In this document: piece by piece, positions 16,101 through 24,280 of the stretch
Layout: every line of letters starts with the position of its first letter
How positions within the stretch are numbered: the stretch's first letter is position 1
NCBI RefSeq assembly: GCF_022340605.1
Contig: NZ_JAJDNQ010000021.1
Span: 1-34,443 of the forward strand
Reading direction: 5' to 3'
Length of the DNA: 34,443 bases
Source of the DNA: Thiohalocapsa sp.
Lineage (GTDB): Bacteria; Pseudomonadota; Gammaproteobacteria; Chromatiales; Chromatiaceae
Translations under genes and position numbers: made by a program
The notes under the pieces: model-generated
The model's input: only the letters and a program-made list of their open reading frames with translations
The model's database searches: none
Told to the model about the DNA's origin: nothing

Positions 16101-18884
16101 CTCGGTGATATCGCTCCAGACGCCGACCACCAGCTCGCGCCCGCCGATGCCGGTGAGGCGGAGGTTGAGCAGGACGTCCAGCAGGGACCCGTCCTTGCGC
16201 CGGTGCTGCACCTCCAGCACCAGACCCTGGCCCTGGCGCAGACGCTCCAGGGTCTCCTGGAAGCGCACGTCGAACAGCTCCGGCGGGAGCGTCTGGACCT
16301 GCTCGACGGACATCCCGAAGAGCTCCTTCGCGCTGTAGCCGAGCAGTTCGCAGGTGGCGCGGTTGACCTGCATGAAGCGCCGGCTCTCCACGTCGATCAG
16401 GTCGATGCCCACCGCGGCCTGGTCGTAGATGGCCCCGAGCAGGGCCTCGCGCTCCTCCAGCGCCCGTTGCTCGATCTTGCGCAGCGTGATGTCGCGCGTC
16501 ACGGAGATGAAGACCAGGCGCCCGCCGATCTGGGCGCCCCGAATGCTCACCTCCGCATCGTAGAGCGTACCGTCCTTGCGCCGATGGCGGGTCTCGAAGG
16601 TACGGTCCATGACCAGCGGGTCGGCGAAGGCCGCACGGACGTCCGCCTCGGAGAGGTCGGCGTCCAGGTCCCAGGAATGTAGCCCCACGGCCTCCTCCGA
16701 CGTATAGCCCGTGAGCTGGGTGAAGCGCTCGTTGACGTCGATGACGCGGTGATCCGCGTTGAGGATGACCACGCCGTCCGGGGATGCATGAACCAGGGCG
16801 CGGCGCCACTCCGCCTCGTCCGCCAGGGCTTGGCGGGCCGCCTTCTCGGCGCCGATGTCCCGCCACACCGCCACCACGTGGTCGCGCCCATTCAGGCGAA
16901 CGCCGGTGACCTGGACCTCAACCTCGATGATGGAGCCGTCCTTGCGCCGGTGGCGGTTCTCGACGCGCTTGACCCCATCGGCCCTGATCCGGGCCATGCC
17001 GGCGTCCAGGGCCGTCTTGTCGAGATCGACCTGGGTGTCGAGCAGGGTGAGCCCGAGCAGCTCATCGCGCGTGTAGCCAAGCAGGCGGCAGGTGGCCTCG
17101 TTGACCTCGACGAAGCGCAGGGTCTCGGCGTCCACCAGCTCGATGGCGTCACCGGCCCGGCTGACGATGGCGTCCAGCAGGGCCTCGCGCTCGCGCAGGG
17201 CCTCGCGGTCGGCACGCTCGGCGGTGATGTCGCGGGCGACGCCGAGGATGCCCACCAGGCGCCCTTCGGCGTCGCGCATCGGGGTCTTGGTGGTCTGGAA
17301 GATGATGCGCTGGTGGCCGTCGGCGCTGACCAGCCACTCCTCGTCGGTGCGGGTGACGCCGCCCTCCATCACGAGGCGGTCGCTGGCCTGGCGCGAGCCG
17401 GCCAGGTCCGAGGGCAGCAATTCCGCATCGGTGCGGCCCACAATGCCCCCGGGGGCAGCGCCGAGCAGGCGCTCCAGGGCCGGGTTGCACTGGCGGTAGA
17501 CGCCGCTGGTGTCCTTGAGCCAGACCAGGTCCGGGATGGTGTCGATGAGGGTATCGGAGAGATGGCGAGCGTCGTGCAAGGCGCGCTCCCGGGCGCGCTC
17601 TCGGGTGACGTCGCGGGTGATACCGATGATCGCCGGACGACCGTCCCAACGTCCCCGGGATACGCGCGTGTCCACCTCGAGGCGTCGCCCATCCGCGGCC
17701 AGCAGCGTCAGGGGACAAACCCTGCGGGTGCCGGCCAGCATCTCACCGACGATGCGCTGGGCCTCGTCGCGCAGTTCGGGCGGATGCACCGCCCAGACCG
17801 GCTCGCCGACAAGCGACTCGCCATAGCCCAGGCCATCGGCCACCGCGGCGTTGTAGTGGAGCACGCGCCCGTCGGTGTCGAGCACGAACAGATGGTCTCC
17901 GACCACGTCGAAGAGTCCCTGGAGATTCTCGCGCTGATTGGCCGCCTCAGCCTGGTCCGCCTGACGCTCCAGGGCCTGGGCGAACTGCCGGGCCAGGGTC
18001 TCGAGCCCGGTCAGGGTCAGTGGCTCGACGGCCCCGTGCTGTCGGCTCGCCAGGTTGAGGCACGCCAGGGGCTCGCCACGCACCACGACGGGCAGGACCA
18101 CCAGGGAGCGGATGCCCTCCGCGGCCACCTCGGGGCGCAGGACAAGGCTCGGGTCCGTGCAATGCCCCCGCATCGGGTTGCAGCTGCACTGGAGCCGCCC
18201 TTGGTGGATGATCGCCGCCTGCATCGACTCGGGGGCGATGCCTCCTACCTCAGCAACGAAGCGATCCGACAGACCACGATGCGCCACCAGGCGATAGCTG
18301 CCGTCCGCTTCCCGCCAATAGAGCCCGCCCCCGTCCAGCTCGGGCAGGCGCAGCGCGCAGTCCAGAATGGCCTGGAGCAGGGTCTCGCGGTCCGGTTCGG
18401 CGCCGAGGATGCCGGCCAGCGCGTGCTGCGCCGCGAGCAGGTGCTCGGCCCGCCGCCGCTCGCTGATGTCGATCAGGGTCCCCACGACCAGGGCCGGCCG
18501 CCGCTGCGCATCGCGCTCCAACACGCGGCCGCGCACCAGGCACCACACCCAGTGTCCGTCATGGGCGCGCACCCGGAAGTCCGCCTCCACCAGCGGGCCA
18601 TCCGGTGCGACAACGGCAGAGATCCCCTCCTCGACGCCATGCCGGTCGTCGGGATGGACGAGCTGGAGCCAGGCGGACAGCGACTCGGGGCTCGTCTCCC
18701 GCGGGTAGCCCAGCAGGGCACAAAGCGAGGGTCCCCAGACGATGCGGTCGGACTCGGGATAGTGCTCCCACACGCCGATGCCGGTGGCGTCCAGCACCAG
18801 CTCCAGGCGCCGGTCCATGGCGGCGCGCCCGCTGGCGGCCGGCTGCGGGAGCTCGAGGCCGGGGGCTTGATCGATGTCTTTCAT
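13155..18884 (-). CDS. Giant hybrid sensor histidine kinase (8 PAS, 2 GAF, HisKA, HATPase, REC, HPt)
   Basis: A 1909-residue protein with no obvious membrane segment, so probably a cytoplasmic sensor. Approximate order: PAS (22-150), GAF (165-305), PAS (320-440), PAS (445-565), four similar PAS-PAC units (570-1060) sharing RRKDGS or RCKDGR turns and WxDIT ends, PAS (1063-1180), a short coiled coil ([15 protein letters not shown]), GAF (1231-1375), HisKA with MSHEIRTP (His1404), HATPase with [10 protein letters not shown] and [13 protein letters not shown] with VEDNPINQ and [11 protein letters not shown] (Asp1695), and HPt with AHTLKGTAG (His1850). All phosphotransfer residues are present, so a full internal relay seems possible. 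The ATG at 18884 is preferred; a GTG at 18953, 20 bases after the upstream stop, would add 23 residues. No dedicated response regulator is adjacent. The signal is unknown; convergent placement next to the hydrogenase is not evidence of regulation. Confidence 0.92.
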   Translation of the reverse strand: MKDIDQAPGLELPQPAASGRAAMDRRLELVLDATGIGVWEHYPESDRIVWGPSLCALLGYPRETSPESLSAWLQLVHPDDRHGVEEGISAVVAPDGPLVEADFRVRAHDGHWVWCLVRGRVLERDAQRRPALVVGTLIDISERRRAEHLLAAQHALAGILGAEPDRETLLQAILDCALRLPELDGGGLYWREADGSYRLVAHRGLSDRFVAEVGGIAPESMQAAIIHQGRLQCSCNPMRGHCTDPSLVLRPEVAAEGIRSLVVLPVVVRGEPLACLNLASRQHGAVEPLTLTGLETLARQFAQALERQADQAEAANQRENLQGLFDVVGDHLFVLDTDGRVLHYNAAVADGLGYGESLVGEPVWAVHPPELRDEAQRIVGEMLAGTRRVCPLTLLAADGRRLEVDTRVSRGRWDGRPAIIGITRDVTRERARERALHDARHLSDTLIDTIPDLVWLKDTSGVYRQCNPALERLLGAAPGGIVGRTDAELLPSDLAGSRQASDRLVMEGGVTRTDEEWLVSADGHQRIIFQTTKTPMRDAEGRLVGILGVARDITAERADREALREREALLDAIVSRAGDAIELVDAETLRFVEVNEATCRLLGYTRDELLGLTLLDTQVDLDKTALDAGMARIRADGVKRVENRHRRKDGSIIEVEVQVTGVRLNGRDHVVAVWRDIGAEKAARQALADEAEWRRALVHASPDGVVILNADHRVIDVNERFTQLTGYTSEEAVGLHSWDLDADLSEADVRAAFADPLVMDRTFETRHRRKDGTLYDAEVSIRGAQIGGRLVFISVTRDITLRKIEQRALEEREALLGAIYDQAAVGIDLIDVESRRFMQVNRATCELLGYSAKELFGMSVEQVQTLPPELFDVRFQETLERLRQGQGLVLEVQHRRKDGSLLDVLLNLRLTGIGGRELVVGVWSDITEQRRAREALREREELYRTLVNQAGEVIDLVDTETMCLTEVSDAACRLLGYSREELLGMPLRNVLADMDEADVRAMRDRLLAAGEGRFETRHRCKDGRILDVQVSVRTVELRGRTYFLGIWRDITEAKQAEAALREAEMFLRESQRIARLGGWKLNPLRGTLMWTAEIYRLVEHPMDAPPADVDEGLRYYAPGSLERVRAHLDDAWRHGTPFTLECEVITRSGRRFWAELRCIGRVGRGRDAYLAGTFQDVTERKHAAAELERHRHHLEELVAERTAELQSANQQLRVSDLRLQAMFALSQEAEHLDERTLLQRGVEEAVRLTGSAIGYLHLINDDQETIQLYTWSEATLAYCEAVYERHYPIAAAGVWADPVRLVRPIIHNGYQHLSERRGYPAGHVHLVRHLGVPVVEEGRVRALVGVGNKAGDYDDSDVHQLQLVASDLWRIVMRRRAEAALASAKESAERASLAKSRFVANMSHEIRTPMNAVLGLTYLLNQDLREPQHLERLDKIEGAARHLLRVLDDILDISKIEAGKLELEVTDFAPAALFDEVRSLMAPRAETQGVALRFDLQGLPAVLVGDATRLREAILNYVGNALKFTERGEVTVRARAIEAREEDLLVRFEVADTGVGIAPEVLPRLFDAFEQADASTTRKYGGTGLGLAITRRLAQLMGGDAGAESRPGAGSTFWFSAWLGHRPGSQLPRPAAGWPVPAGPDLTGRQVLLVEDNPINQEVAAEILLAFGLEVDVAADGRQALEMVQKGRYDLILMDMQMPVMDGLEATRAIRRLPSAGAMPILAMTANAFAEDRRACAAAGMNGFVAKPVEPERLHEALSRWLDPGQPGAVETPQATQPEQAPRAGPEGVAALLASIPGLDLDGALKRMGGGPDRCLRFLRLFKDTHAGDCQAIVEALAAADRRQVEAIAHTLKGTAGTLGALPVADAASQVVASVRVGRDDAELKPLIGALCAALDELTAAIERTWGEA

Positions 18885-18972
18885 TCTGCTGGGTATTCGG
18901 CCAAGCCCCTCGTCCCTTCGCTCATCCCTTGCGCACGGCGCACCTGGCGGCACGCCGGGTCACGTCCCGCCC

Positions 18973-19965
18973 TCAGCGGGCAACCTCGCCACCGGGCAGC
19001 GACCGCGCCGCGTCGAGGATCGGGTCGAAGGTTGCCGACATGATGGCCGCGATGTTGCGGGCATGATTGACGAGCCAGAGGCTGTCGTCGGCGCCGTTGA
19101 GAACCACCGGTGGGTACAGCTGCGACACCCGGTAGAGGTCCTTGATGGCCTTATCGAGCGCCGCCAGCGCATCCTCCTCGAAGTCCGTCGCGTACGCGGA
19201 GCGAATGGCAGAGAGTGTGTCCGCCGAGACCGCCGAGGCGCAGATGGCCGAGTAGACCCGTTGGCGACGCTCCTTGGGCGGCACCTTTTCGGCGTCGAGC
19301 AAGCGCGAGTAGATCTTGTCCATCGGACCGTTCTGACCACCGAGCTCCGCCAGCAACGCAGCCAGATCGTCCGCCCGCACGTTGCTGACCGCCTGGCCGG
19401 CGCGCAGATCGCGGAGATAGTCGTTGAGTTCCTGCATTCCGAGCGCGTACTCGTGCTGCGAGTCCGCGCCGCCGAGCCAGGAAAGACCCCACCGCCGCGG
19501 ATCGTAGTTGAACTTCTTGGCCGCGTTCGTCAACCGCGAGTCGTCCTGCGACGAGCCGCCGATGCGCGCGGTACGATCGGCGAAGGCTTCGAAGATCTCG
19601 GTGGTCACGTACCAGATGCCGCCAGGCTCGCCCTTGACACCCGCCGCACAGGCCGCGTTGCGATCGAAAGCGATCACCAGGTCGTTGGGGACCCAGTTGC
19701 CCTGGTCGCCGAGGCGGCGCCGGAACTGGTACGTGATCGCCTCGGCCAGCAGCGCGCCCTTCTCGGAGCGACTGAGCTTGGCGTTGGCCGGATCGTGGAA
19801 CGACGCGTTGATCTCGGGGGTATCCCAGACCCAGATCAGGACGCCGATCCACAGCGCCGCGAGCAGCACGGGGATGCCGATCATCAACCCGGACAAGAGC
19901 ACGGTCTGCTTGGTGAACCACGCCAGGAACCGCTTGACCGGGCTCGTTTTCTTCGCTTGCTGCAA
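18973..19965 (-). CDS. DUF2333 family inner-membrane protein
   Basis: A 330-residue protein with one N-terminal membrane helix (about residues 22-47, ending LIWVWDTPEI) and a large probably periplasmic domain. It resembles DUF2333 proteins of gammaproteobacteria: the segment KKFNYDPRRWGLSWLGGADS then HEYALGMQELNDYL and NVRADDLAALL follows the family order of QFNFDSxxW, EYRRGIKALESYL and ARADNLxxWL. Function is not known. The start is a TTG, supported by a strong GGAGG seven bases upstream (complement of 19973-19977) and the lack of a better start. The gene lies just before the hybrid kinase on the same strand, about 90 bases from its ATG, so the two may be co-transcribed. Confidence 0.75.
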   Translation of the reverse strand: MQQAKKTSPVKRFLAWFTKQTVLLSGLMIGIPVLLAALWIGVLIWVWDTPEINASFHDPANAKLSRSEKGALLAEAITYQFRRRLGDQGNWVPNDLVIAFDRNAACAAGVKGEPGGIWYVTTEIFEAFADRTARIGGSSQDDSRLTNAAKKFNYDPRRWGLSWLGGADSQHEYALGMQELNDYLRDLRAGQAVSNVRADDLAALLAELGGQNGPMDKIYSRLLDAEKVPPKERRQRVYSAICASAVSADTLSAIRSAYATDFEEDALAALDKAIKDLYRVSQLYPPVVLNGADDSLWLVNHARNIAAIMSATFDPILDAARSLPGGEVAR

Positions 19966-19997
19966 GAGTTACCTCCATCTGTCTATGGGTAAATTCC

Positions 19998-20345
19998 TCA
20001 TCTACCGTAGATCATAAGGGAACTCGAAGACAACAGAGCTCGACGCCGGCATGGCGTCGTAGGTGCGCTGGACGTCCATGCGTGCCGCGCCTGCGCATCG
20101 AGGCCGGTGGTGGGCTCGTCCAGGATCACCAGCTCCGGTGCGTTGATGAGCGCGCGGGCGATGGTTAGGCGCCGCTTCATGCCCCCGGACAGGGTCTCGG
20201 TCTTGGCGTGGCGGCGCTCGCTGAGGTTGGCGAATTCGAGCAGATCTGGCACCCGGTCGCGGGCGGTAGCGACGTCGAAATCGATGCCGTCCACGGCCGT
20301 GAAAGTGCCATAGCGCTTCATGAGGCCGACAGCGCTGACGATGGG
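19998..20345 (-). pseudogene. Broken ABC transporter ATPase gene (NodI/CcmA-like)
   Basis: Reading on the minus strand, [25 protein letters not shown] is the first strand of an ABC ATPase. It jumps directly to [19 protein letters not shown], so Walker A and the Q-loop (roughly 90 residues) are missing through an in-frame deletion near 20265-20270. The second half is intact: signature LSGGMKRR, Walker [13 protein letters not shown] and QARH. After QARH (about 20082) similarity stops and the switch histidine region is absent, consistent with a frameshift or second deletion. Without Walker A it cannot bind ATP normally. The closest type is the NodI/DrrA-like exporter ATPase group. No permease gene is nearby. 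Confidence 0.85.
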
Positions 20346-20367
20346 GGTCGTGCAGCAGGCGTCGCTG

Positions 20368-20685
20368 TCATGAAGCGTCGTCGACGAGCCGCAGCGACGC
20401 GCCGGCCCGCAGCCGCTTCGCCGCCGCGTATTCCTCGTCGGTCATCTGGCTGCCGACGACGTTGCGCAGCTGCTCGGCGTCGCGGTCGCCCTGCTCCACC
20501 GCCAGCGACAGCCAATAGTGCGCCTGCGCCAGGTCGATGGTCACGCCGCGGCCCTCGGCGTAAATGAGCCCGAGGGCGTACTGGGCGTCCACCTCGCCGC
20601 GCTCGGCGGCGTCGCGCACCGGCCCCACCTTGCTCGGGTCGTTGCGCAGCAGGATAAAGTCTTTCAGGTAGCTGTTGTCGGGCAT
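20368..20685 (-). CDS. Small Sel1-like repeat protein
   Basis: A 105-residue protein with about one and a half Sel1-like (TPR-related) helical repeats: [24 protein letters not shown] then [20 protein letters not shown]. The rest is [18 protein letters not shown]. Sel1 repeats bind proteins; nothing shows the partner. There is no signal peptide and no membrane segment. The ATG at 20685 begins the conserved-looking part, but the sequence upstream of it has no Shine-Dalgarno match, and the open frame continues upstream through repeat DNA. The stop is about 20 bases before the first recognisable residues of the broken ABC gene, suggesting decay or insertion at this junction. Confidence 0.65.
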   Translation of the reverse strand: MPDNSYLKDFILLRNDPSKVGPVRDAAERGEVDAQYALGLIYAEGRGVTIDLAQAHYWLSLAVEQGDRDAEQLRNVVGSQMTDEEYAAAKRLRAGASLRLVDDAS

Positions 20686-20729
20686 GAGGGGGATGGACTT
20701 GCGTCGGTTTCCCGATAGATCTGCTCTAG

Positions 20730-20830
20730 CGCAACAGTGCGCAAGTCCCGAGACCGTCAAAGATCGTTGTCGTTGTCGTGCGGCGATTCGATGACGACTC
20801 CGATTACGACAACGACAACGAGGGAGCACG
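20730..20830. repeat. GTTGTCG-family dispersed repeat (copy C1)
   Basis: It contains GCAACAGTGCGCAAGTCCCG, AGACCGTCAAAGATCGTTGT, CGTTGTCG, a spacer with GATGACGACTCCGATTACG, then ACAACGACAACGAGGGAGC. The GTTGTCGTTGTCG and CGACAACGACAAC tracts are inverted to each other. The reverse complement of 27854-27957 matches nearly along the whole length, so the two copies lie in opposite orientations 7 kb apart. Confidence 0.75.
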
Positions 20831-21008
20831 CGTAGGTCGGACCGACGAAGGAGGCCCGATGATCGGACGGTGACGACGCGCACTTGATTAGACTTGCTGC
20901 CAGAAGGTGCGAGAGGGGTCGGGGCTAGATCAGGGCCGGGGGCCGAGAACCGAGCAAGTGCTGCCCACGGCCGCCGGCTTCGGCGACCGGCGCGTCGGTA
21001 GGTGTGCT

Positions 21009-21140
21009 CCGAGACCTTGAACGCATTGCTCGCAACGCCGAAAACGAGCGGATCGTAGGTCGGGTTAGCGATGGCGTAACCCGACAATCAACAGCTCACG
21101 GACGCCCAGCGTCCGGGTTACGCTGAGCTAACCCGACCTC
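21009..21140. repeat. Long dispersed repeat, GGTCGGGTTA family (copy B3)
   Basis: Near-identical over about 130 bases to the reverse complement of 6170-6300: CCGAGACCTTGAACGCATTG, CGCAACGCCGAAAACGAGCG, then TAGGTCGGGTTAGCG, ACCCGACAATCAACAG and the closing stem GCTAACCCGACC. It ends 16 bases before the 3' end of the isocitrate lyase-family gene, where it may serve as 3' structure. Confidence 0.8.
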
Positions 21141-21155
21141 CCTAGCCCCTAACCC

Positions 21156-22115
21156 CTAGCGATCTTCGTAGCGGGCCAGGAGCGCATCGTAGGCATCGAA
21201 GCCGACGATCTCGCGTAGCCGCTCGAAGCTGACCCGGTACTGGGGCGTCTGCCCGGCGGCGAGCTGTGCCAGGGCCACCTGCATGGCATGGACGGCGCAG
21301 CCGAGCAGGGTCAGCGGGTAGGCCGCGAGCCGGTACCCCAGCTCGGCGAGCCGCGACACCGGCAGCAGCGGGGTGATGCCGTCCTCCAGCATGTTGGCCA
21401 TGTGCAGGCCCGGTGCCTCGCGGCAGCAGCGGGCCATCTCGGCCTCGCCGCGGGGAGCCTCCAGGAAGAGCACATCCGCGCCGAGGTCGGCGAAGGACTT
21501 GAGCCGATCGATGGCCTCGGCGAGCGCCCCCTCGGGCCCCAGGCTCGCCTCCAGCGCGCTGCGGGCATCAGTGCGGGCGATGATGACGAGGTCGGCGCCC
21601 TGGTCGCGGGCGGCGACGGCGGCACGGATGCGGCGTTCGGCCTCGGCGCGGCCGACGACCTCTTTCACGCCAGTGTGGCCGCAGCGCTTCGGCGCCACCT
21701 GGTCTTCGATCATGAGGCCAGCGAAGCCGGCGCGGGCGAACTGCGCCACGGTCCGGTGCACGTTGACGGCGTTGCCGTGCCCCGTGTCGCCATCACCGAT
21801 CACGGGGATGGACACCGCATCGACGATGGAGCGGCCCTGATCCAGCATCTCCGTGACGGACAAAAGCCCCGTGTCCGGCAGCGCGGCCCGCGCCGCGGAC
21901 ACCGCAAAGCCGCTCATGAAGGTCAGCGGAAACCCGGCCTGCTCCACGAGCCGCGCCGACAGGCCATCGAAACAGCAGGGCATGATGCGGCAGCCGGGCT
22001 CGCGCAGCAGCGCGCGCAACCGGGCCGCGGCCGCCGGCGCCGGGACCTGCACGGATGGATCGGGCGGGGCTGGATCGGGCGGAGTTGGCAGTGTTGGCGT
22101 CTGTTGCGTCTCCAT
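21156..22115 (-). CDS. Isocitrate lyase / PEP mutase superfamily enzyme
   Basis: A 319-residue TIM-barrel lyase of the PEP mutase/isocitrate lyase family, often annotated oxaloacetate decarboxylase or carboxyphosphonoenolpyruvate phosphonomutase. The conserved parts are CFDGLSARLVEQAGFPLTFMSG (substrate loop), IPVIGDGDTGHGNAVNV with metal-binding aspartates, MIEDQVAPKRCGHTGVKEVV carrying the catalytic K-R-C-G-H loop, and IIARTDARSAL. The CGH loop argues for C-C bond cleavage (lyase-type) rather than P-C formation, but the exact substrate is open. The ATG at 22115 begins a Pro-rich 28-residue leader before the first helix; the frame is open further upstream but that reads as non-coding. It is read alone, downstream of a terminator that closes the preceding gene. 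Confidence 0.85.
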   Translation of the reverse strand: METQQTPTLPTPPDPAPPDPSVQVPAPAAAARLRALLREPGCRIMPCCFDGLSARLVEQAGFPLTFMSGFAVSAARAALPDTGLLSVTEMLDQGRSIVDAVSIPVIGDGDTGHGNAVNVHRTVAQFARAGFAGLMIEDQVAPKRCGHTGVKEVVGRAEAERRIRAAVAARDQGADLVIIARTDARSALEASLGPEGALAEAIDRLKSFADLGADVLFLEAPRGEAEMARCCREAPGLHMANMLEDGITPLLPVSRLAELGYRLAAYPLTLLGCAVHAMQVALAQLAAGQTPQYRVSFERLREIVGFDAYDALLARYEDR

Positions 22116-22169
22116 TACTGACTGCGCTCGGGGTTTGCCGGGATGCGCCCCGGGAGCCCGCCATGATAG

Positions 22170-22199
22170 GGAAAAGAAAAGGCGGGGATCACCCGCCTT
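22170..22199 (-). terminator. Intrinsic terminator for the 65-residue gene
   Basis: On the minus strand AAGGCGGG, a five-base loop and CCCGCCTT form a perfect 8-bp stem, followed by TTCTTTTC (plus strand GAAAAGAAAA at 22171-22180). It lies between the small gene's stop (22356) and the isocitrate lyase-family start (22115), so it should insulate the two. Confidence 0.8.
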
Positions 22200-22355
22200 G
22201 TCTCTACCGGCCTGGCACGATTGCCCCCAGGCTCGGGGTGCGCGCTTCGCGGCCCCTATGCCGCGTCGCCGGCGCCGGCGGCACCATGGCGGCGGCACCA
22301 TCGCGGCTGCCGCCCGGGACGCTGCCGGGCGAGGGACAGCCTGGATGCGCGACGC

Positions 22356-22553
22356 TCAGCTCTTGACCCAGTCACCGAAGTTGTCGGTGCTCTTCTCTTC
22401 GCCGTCGGCGTAGCCGGCCTCGTAGGCCTCGGTGAGGCGCTGCTCCTCGCGCTTGGGGTTCTGCAGGAAGCCGCACTGCCAGCCCTGCACGTACTCGTCG
22501 TCGACGCCCATCTGTTCCATCTTGGTCACGGCGTCGTAGTAGAACTGGTTCAT
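22356..22553 (-). CDS. Small acidic protein, possibly ribosome-modulation-factor-like
   Basis: A 65-residue protein, acidic overall, with no signal or membrane segment. The first half is MNQFYYDAVTKMEQMGVDDE. The second contains YVQGWQCGFLQNP and AYEAGYADGEE. The two Y-x-x-G-(Y/W)-x-x-G motifs recall the AYxxGYxxG element of Rmf-like proteins, which bind 70S ribosomes, but Rmf is basic and this one is not, so the resemblance may be only local. The ATG at 22553 is preceded by GGAGAGCGGAG, a strong ribosome site, and a clean intrinsic terminator lies downstream; together these make it a convincing gene. It is transcribed alone. Confidence 0.8.
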   Translation of the reverse strand: MNQFYYDAVTKMEQMGVDDEYVQGWQCGFLQNPKREEQRLTEAYEAGYADGEEKSTDNFGDWVKS

Positions 22554-23174
22554 CTCCGCTCTCCGATATCGAGTTATCGCTGTTTCTGATGAGATAGCTG
22601 ACCGCGGGGCACGCGCCGCTCCGCCCATCCGACGACCCGGCTGGGGTCTTGGTGGGACCTAGGTGCGGTGGGAGCCCTGCCCGCGGCAAATTACCACGGT
22701 TACAACGGGGTTCGGAACGGCATTCTGCGACGGCGCGTTCCCCGAGCGGCTTGGTCAGCTTAACGAATAAGCATACCGTTTTTTGCTAATGCGTTCCAGT
22801 GTGCCGGCGCGCTTCGGCCCGCCGGGCTTGCGAGCGGCGCGGGCGCACACCACATCCTGGCGAGGCGCTGCCTTAGAGCGACAACGGCGTGAGGTGGCGA
22901 ATGTCGCGTCGATCGACTGCCGGCATGCAACAAGGGCCGAGGGCCGCGACGCAAGACATGACTGCACAGCTGCGGTCGACTGCCCTTGGCCCTTGGTCTT
23001 TGGCCCTTATCTGATCGGTGCTGCGGTGCACATAAAACTTGACGCACCTGCGAAGATTTTGGCCCCCCGAGCAATCCAGTGTCGCGTCGCAGCGGACCTG
23101 GCGCGCCGTGCCGGTTGCGGCAGGCCGCTCCCGCTCGGGCGTCGCCAACTCAACGTCACAGGAGACCGCCGCGC
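22554..23174. other. Divergent promoter region with a dispersed repeat
   Basis: 620 bases between the divergent small gene and the MoxR gene. It must contain both promoters, but I cannot place them with confidence. An AT-richer patch lies at about 22760-22790 (TTAACGAATAAGCATACCGTTTTTTGC, read in two parts). The D1 repeat is at 22880-22946, followed by a CCCTTGGCCCTTGG-type low-complexity tract near 22982-23010. Frames on both strands lack motifs. Confidence 0.55.
22880..22946 (+). repeat. Direct dispersed repeat (copy D1)
   Basis: GACAACGGCGTGAGGTGGCG, ATGTCG, GATCGACTGCCGGCATGCAA and CAAGGGCCGAGGGCC. A second copy at 29140-29204, in the same orientation, differs at only a handful of positions. 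Confidence 0.75.
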
Positions 23175-24218
23175 ATGCGCCCCGCCCAACTGCTGCAAGT
23201 CCTCGAGCGCGAATTCACCAGCACCGCCGCAGGCCACCACACGCCGGTGATGCTCTGGGGGCCGCCCGGCGTCGGCAAGTCGCAGATGGTGGCGCACATC
23301 GCCGAGCGACACCGGGTGCCGGTCATCGACATCCGCCTCTCGCAGATGGAGCCGAGCGACCTGCGCGGCATCCCGTTCCGGGTCGGTGAGCAGGTGGAGT
23401 GGGCGGTGCCGGCGATCCTGCCAGACGCCGCGCGCCACGGCCCGTCCGGCATCCTGTTCCTCGACGAGATCACCTCCGCGCCGCCGGCCGTTTCGGCGGC
23501 GGCCTACCAGCTCATTCTGGACCGCCGCCTGGGCGACTACCGGGTGCCGGAGCGCTGGGCCATCTTTGCAGCCGGCAACCGCCAGGGCGACCGCGGCGTC
23601 ACCTACAGCATGCCGGCGCCGCTGGCGAACCGGTTCTCGCACTACGAGGTGGACACGAACCTGGACGACTGGGTGGCCTGGGCCTATGCCAACGGCATCG
23701 ACGAGCGGGTCATCGCGTTCCTGCGCTTCCGCCCCGAGCTGCTGTTCGACTTCGACCCCTCGCACAACCCGGTGGCCTTCCCATCGCCGCGCTCCTGGGA
23801 GTTCGCGCACCGGGCGCTGAAGAAGTTCGAGGACGACCCGCAGCTCCTGCAGGGCACCATGCAGGGCTGCGTCGGCCCGGCGGCAGGTGTCGAGGTGACC
23901 GCCTTCGTCAACAGCCTGGACCAGATGCCGGACCTGGATGCCATCTGTGCCGGCAACGAGGTCTCGGTGCCGCGCGAGATCGACCTGCAATACGCCGTTG
24001 CCGCCGCGCTGGTGGGCAAGGCCATCCGCGCGAAGGACAGCACGGACGGGCGGCAGGTGATTGGCAACATCCTCGCCTACGCGGGGCGTTTCCCGCAGCG
24101 GGAGATGGGCGTGATGCTGGTGTCCGACCTGCACCGCGCGGTCGGCAACGAGCTGTTCGATGTGCCGGAGTTTGCGGATTGGGCGAGCGCGGTGGCGGAT
24201 GTGATGTTGTATGAATAA
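23175..24218 (+). CDS. MoxR-family AAA+ ATPase
   Basis: A 347-residue AAA+ protein of the MoxR/CbbQ/NorQ type, thought to act as an ATP-driven chaperone that remodels or inserts cofactors into partner complexes with a VWA-domain protein. Walker A is GPPGVGKS (29-36), Walker B GILFLDEI (92-99), sensor 1 is in WAIFAAGNRQGDRG, and the arginine-finger region is PAPLANRFSHYEVD. The ATG at 23175 is preceded by AGGAGACC and gives the family's usual N-terminus; the frame is open 96 bases further upstream. The VWA partner is the next gene, 62 bases on. The target of the pair is not visible in the neighbourhood. Confidence 0.9.
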   Translation: MRPAQLLQVLEREFTSTAAGHHTPVMLWGPPGVGKSQMVAHIAERHRVPVIDIRLSQMEPSDLRGIPFRVGEQVEWAVPAILPDAARHGPSGILFLDEITSAPPAVSAAAYQLILDRRLGDYRVPERWAIFAAGNRQGDRGVTYSMPAPLANRFSHYEVDTNLDDWVAWAYANGIDERVIAFLRFRPELLFDFDPSHNPVAFPSPRSWEFAHRALKKFEDDPQLLQGTMQGCVGPAAGVEVTAFVNSLDQMPDLDAICAGNEVSVPREIDLQYAVAAALVGKAIRAKDSTDGRQVIGNILAYAGRFPQREMGVMLVSDLHRAVGNELFDVPEFADWASAVADVMLYE

Positions 24219-24280
24219 GTTAGGGGTGCGGGGTGTGACGTGCGCAGAAGTCAAGATAGCTACATAGCCAATCAGCCGGT

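Larger units (their letters stand above)
20686..21155. other. Repeat-filled intergenic region
   Basis: 470 bases between two minus-strand genes. It contains one copy each of the GTTGTCG family (20730-20830) and the GGTCGGGTTA family (21009-21140), with unassigned sequence between. No coding sequence is supported. Confidence 0.6.

Noticed and set aside
13335..16682. 1115-codon plus-strand open frame opposite the hybrid kinase
   Set aside because: It is the antisense shadow of PAS and kinase codons; composition is His/Gln/Arg-rich and no domains are present.
20040..20082. Alternative continuation of the ABC gene as [14 protein letters not shown]
   Set aside because: The alternative frame after QARH does not match ABC proteins or any family known to me.
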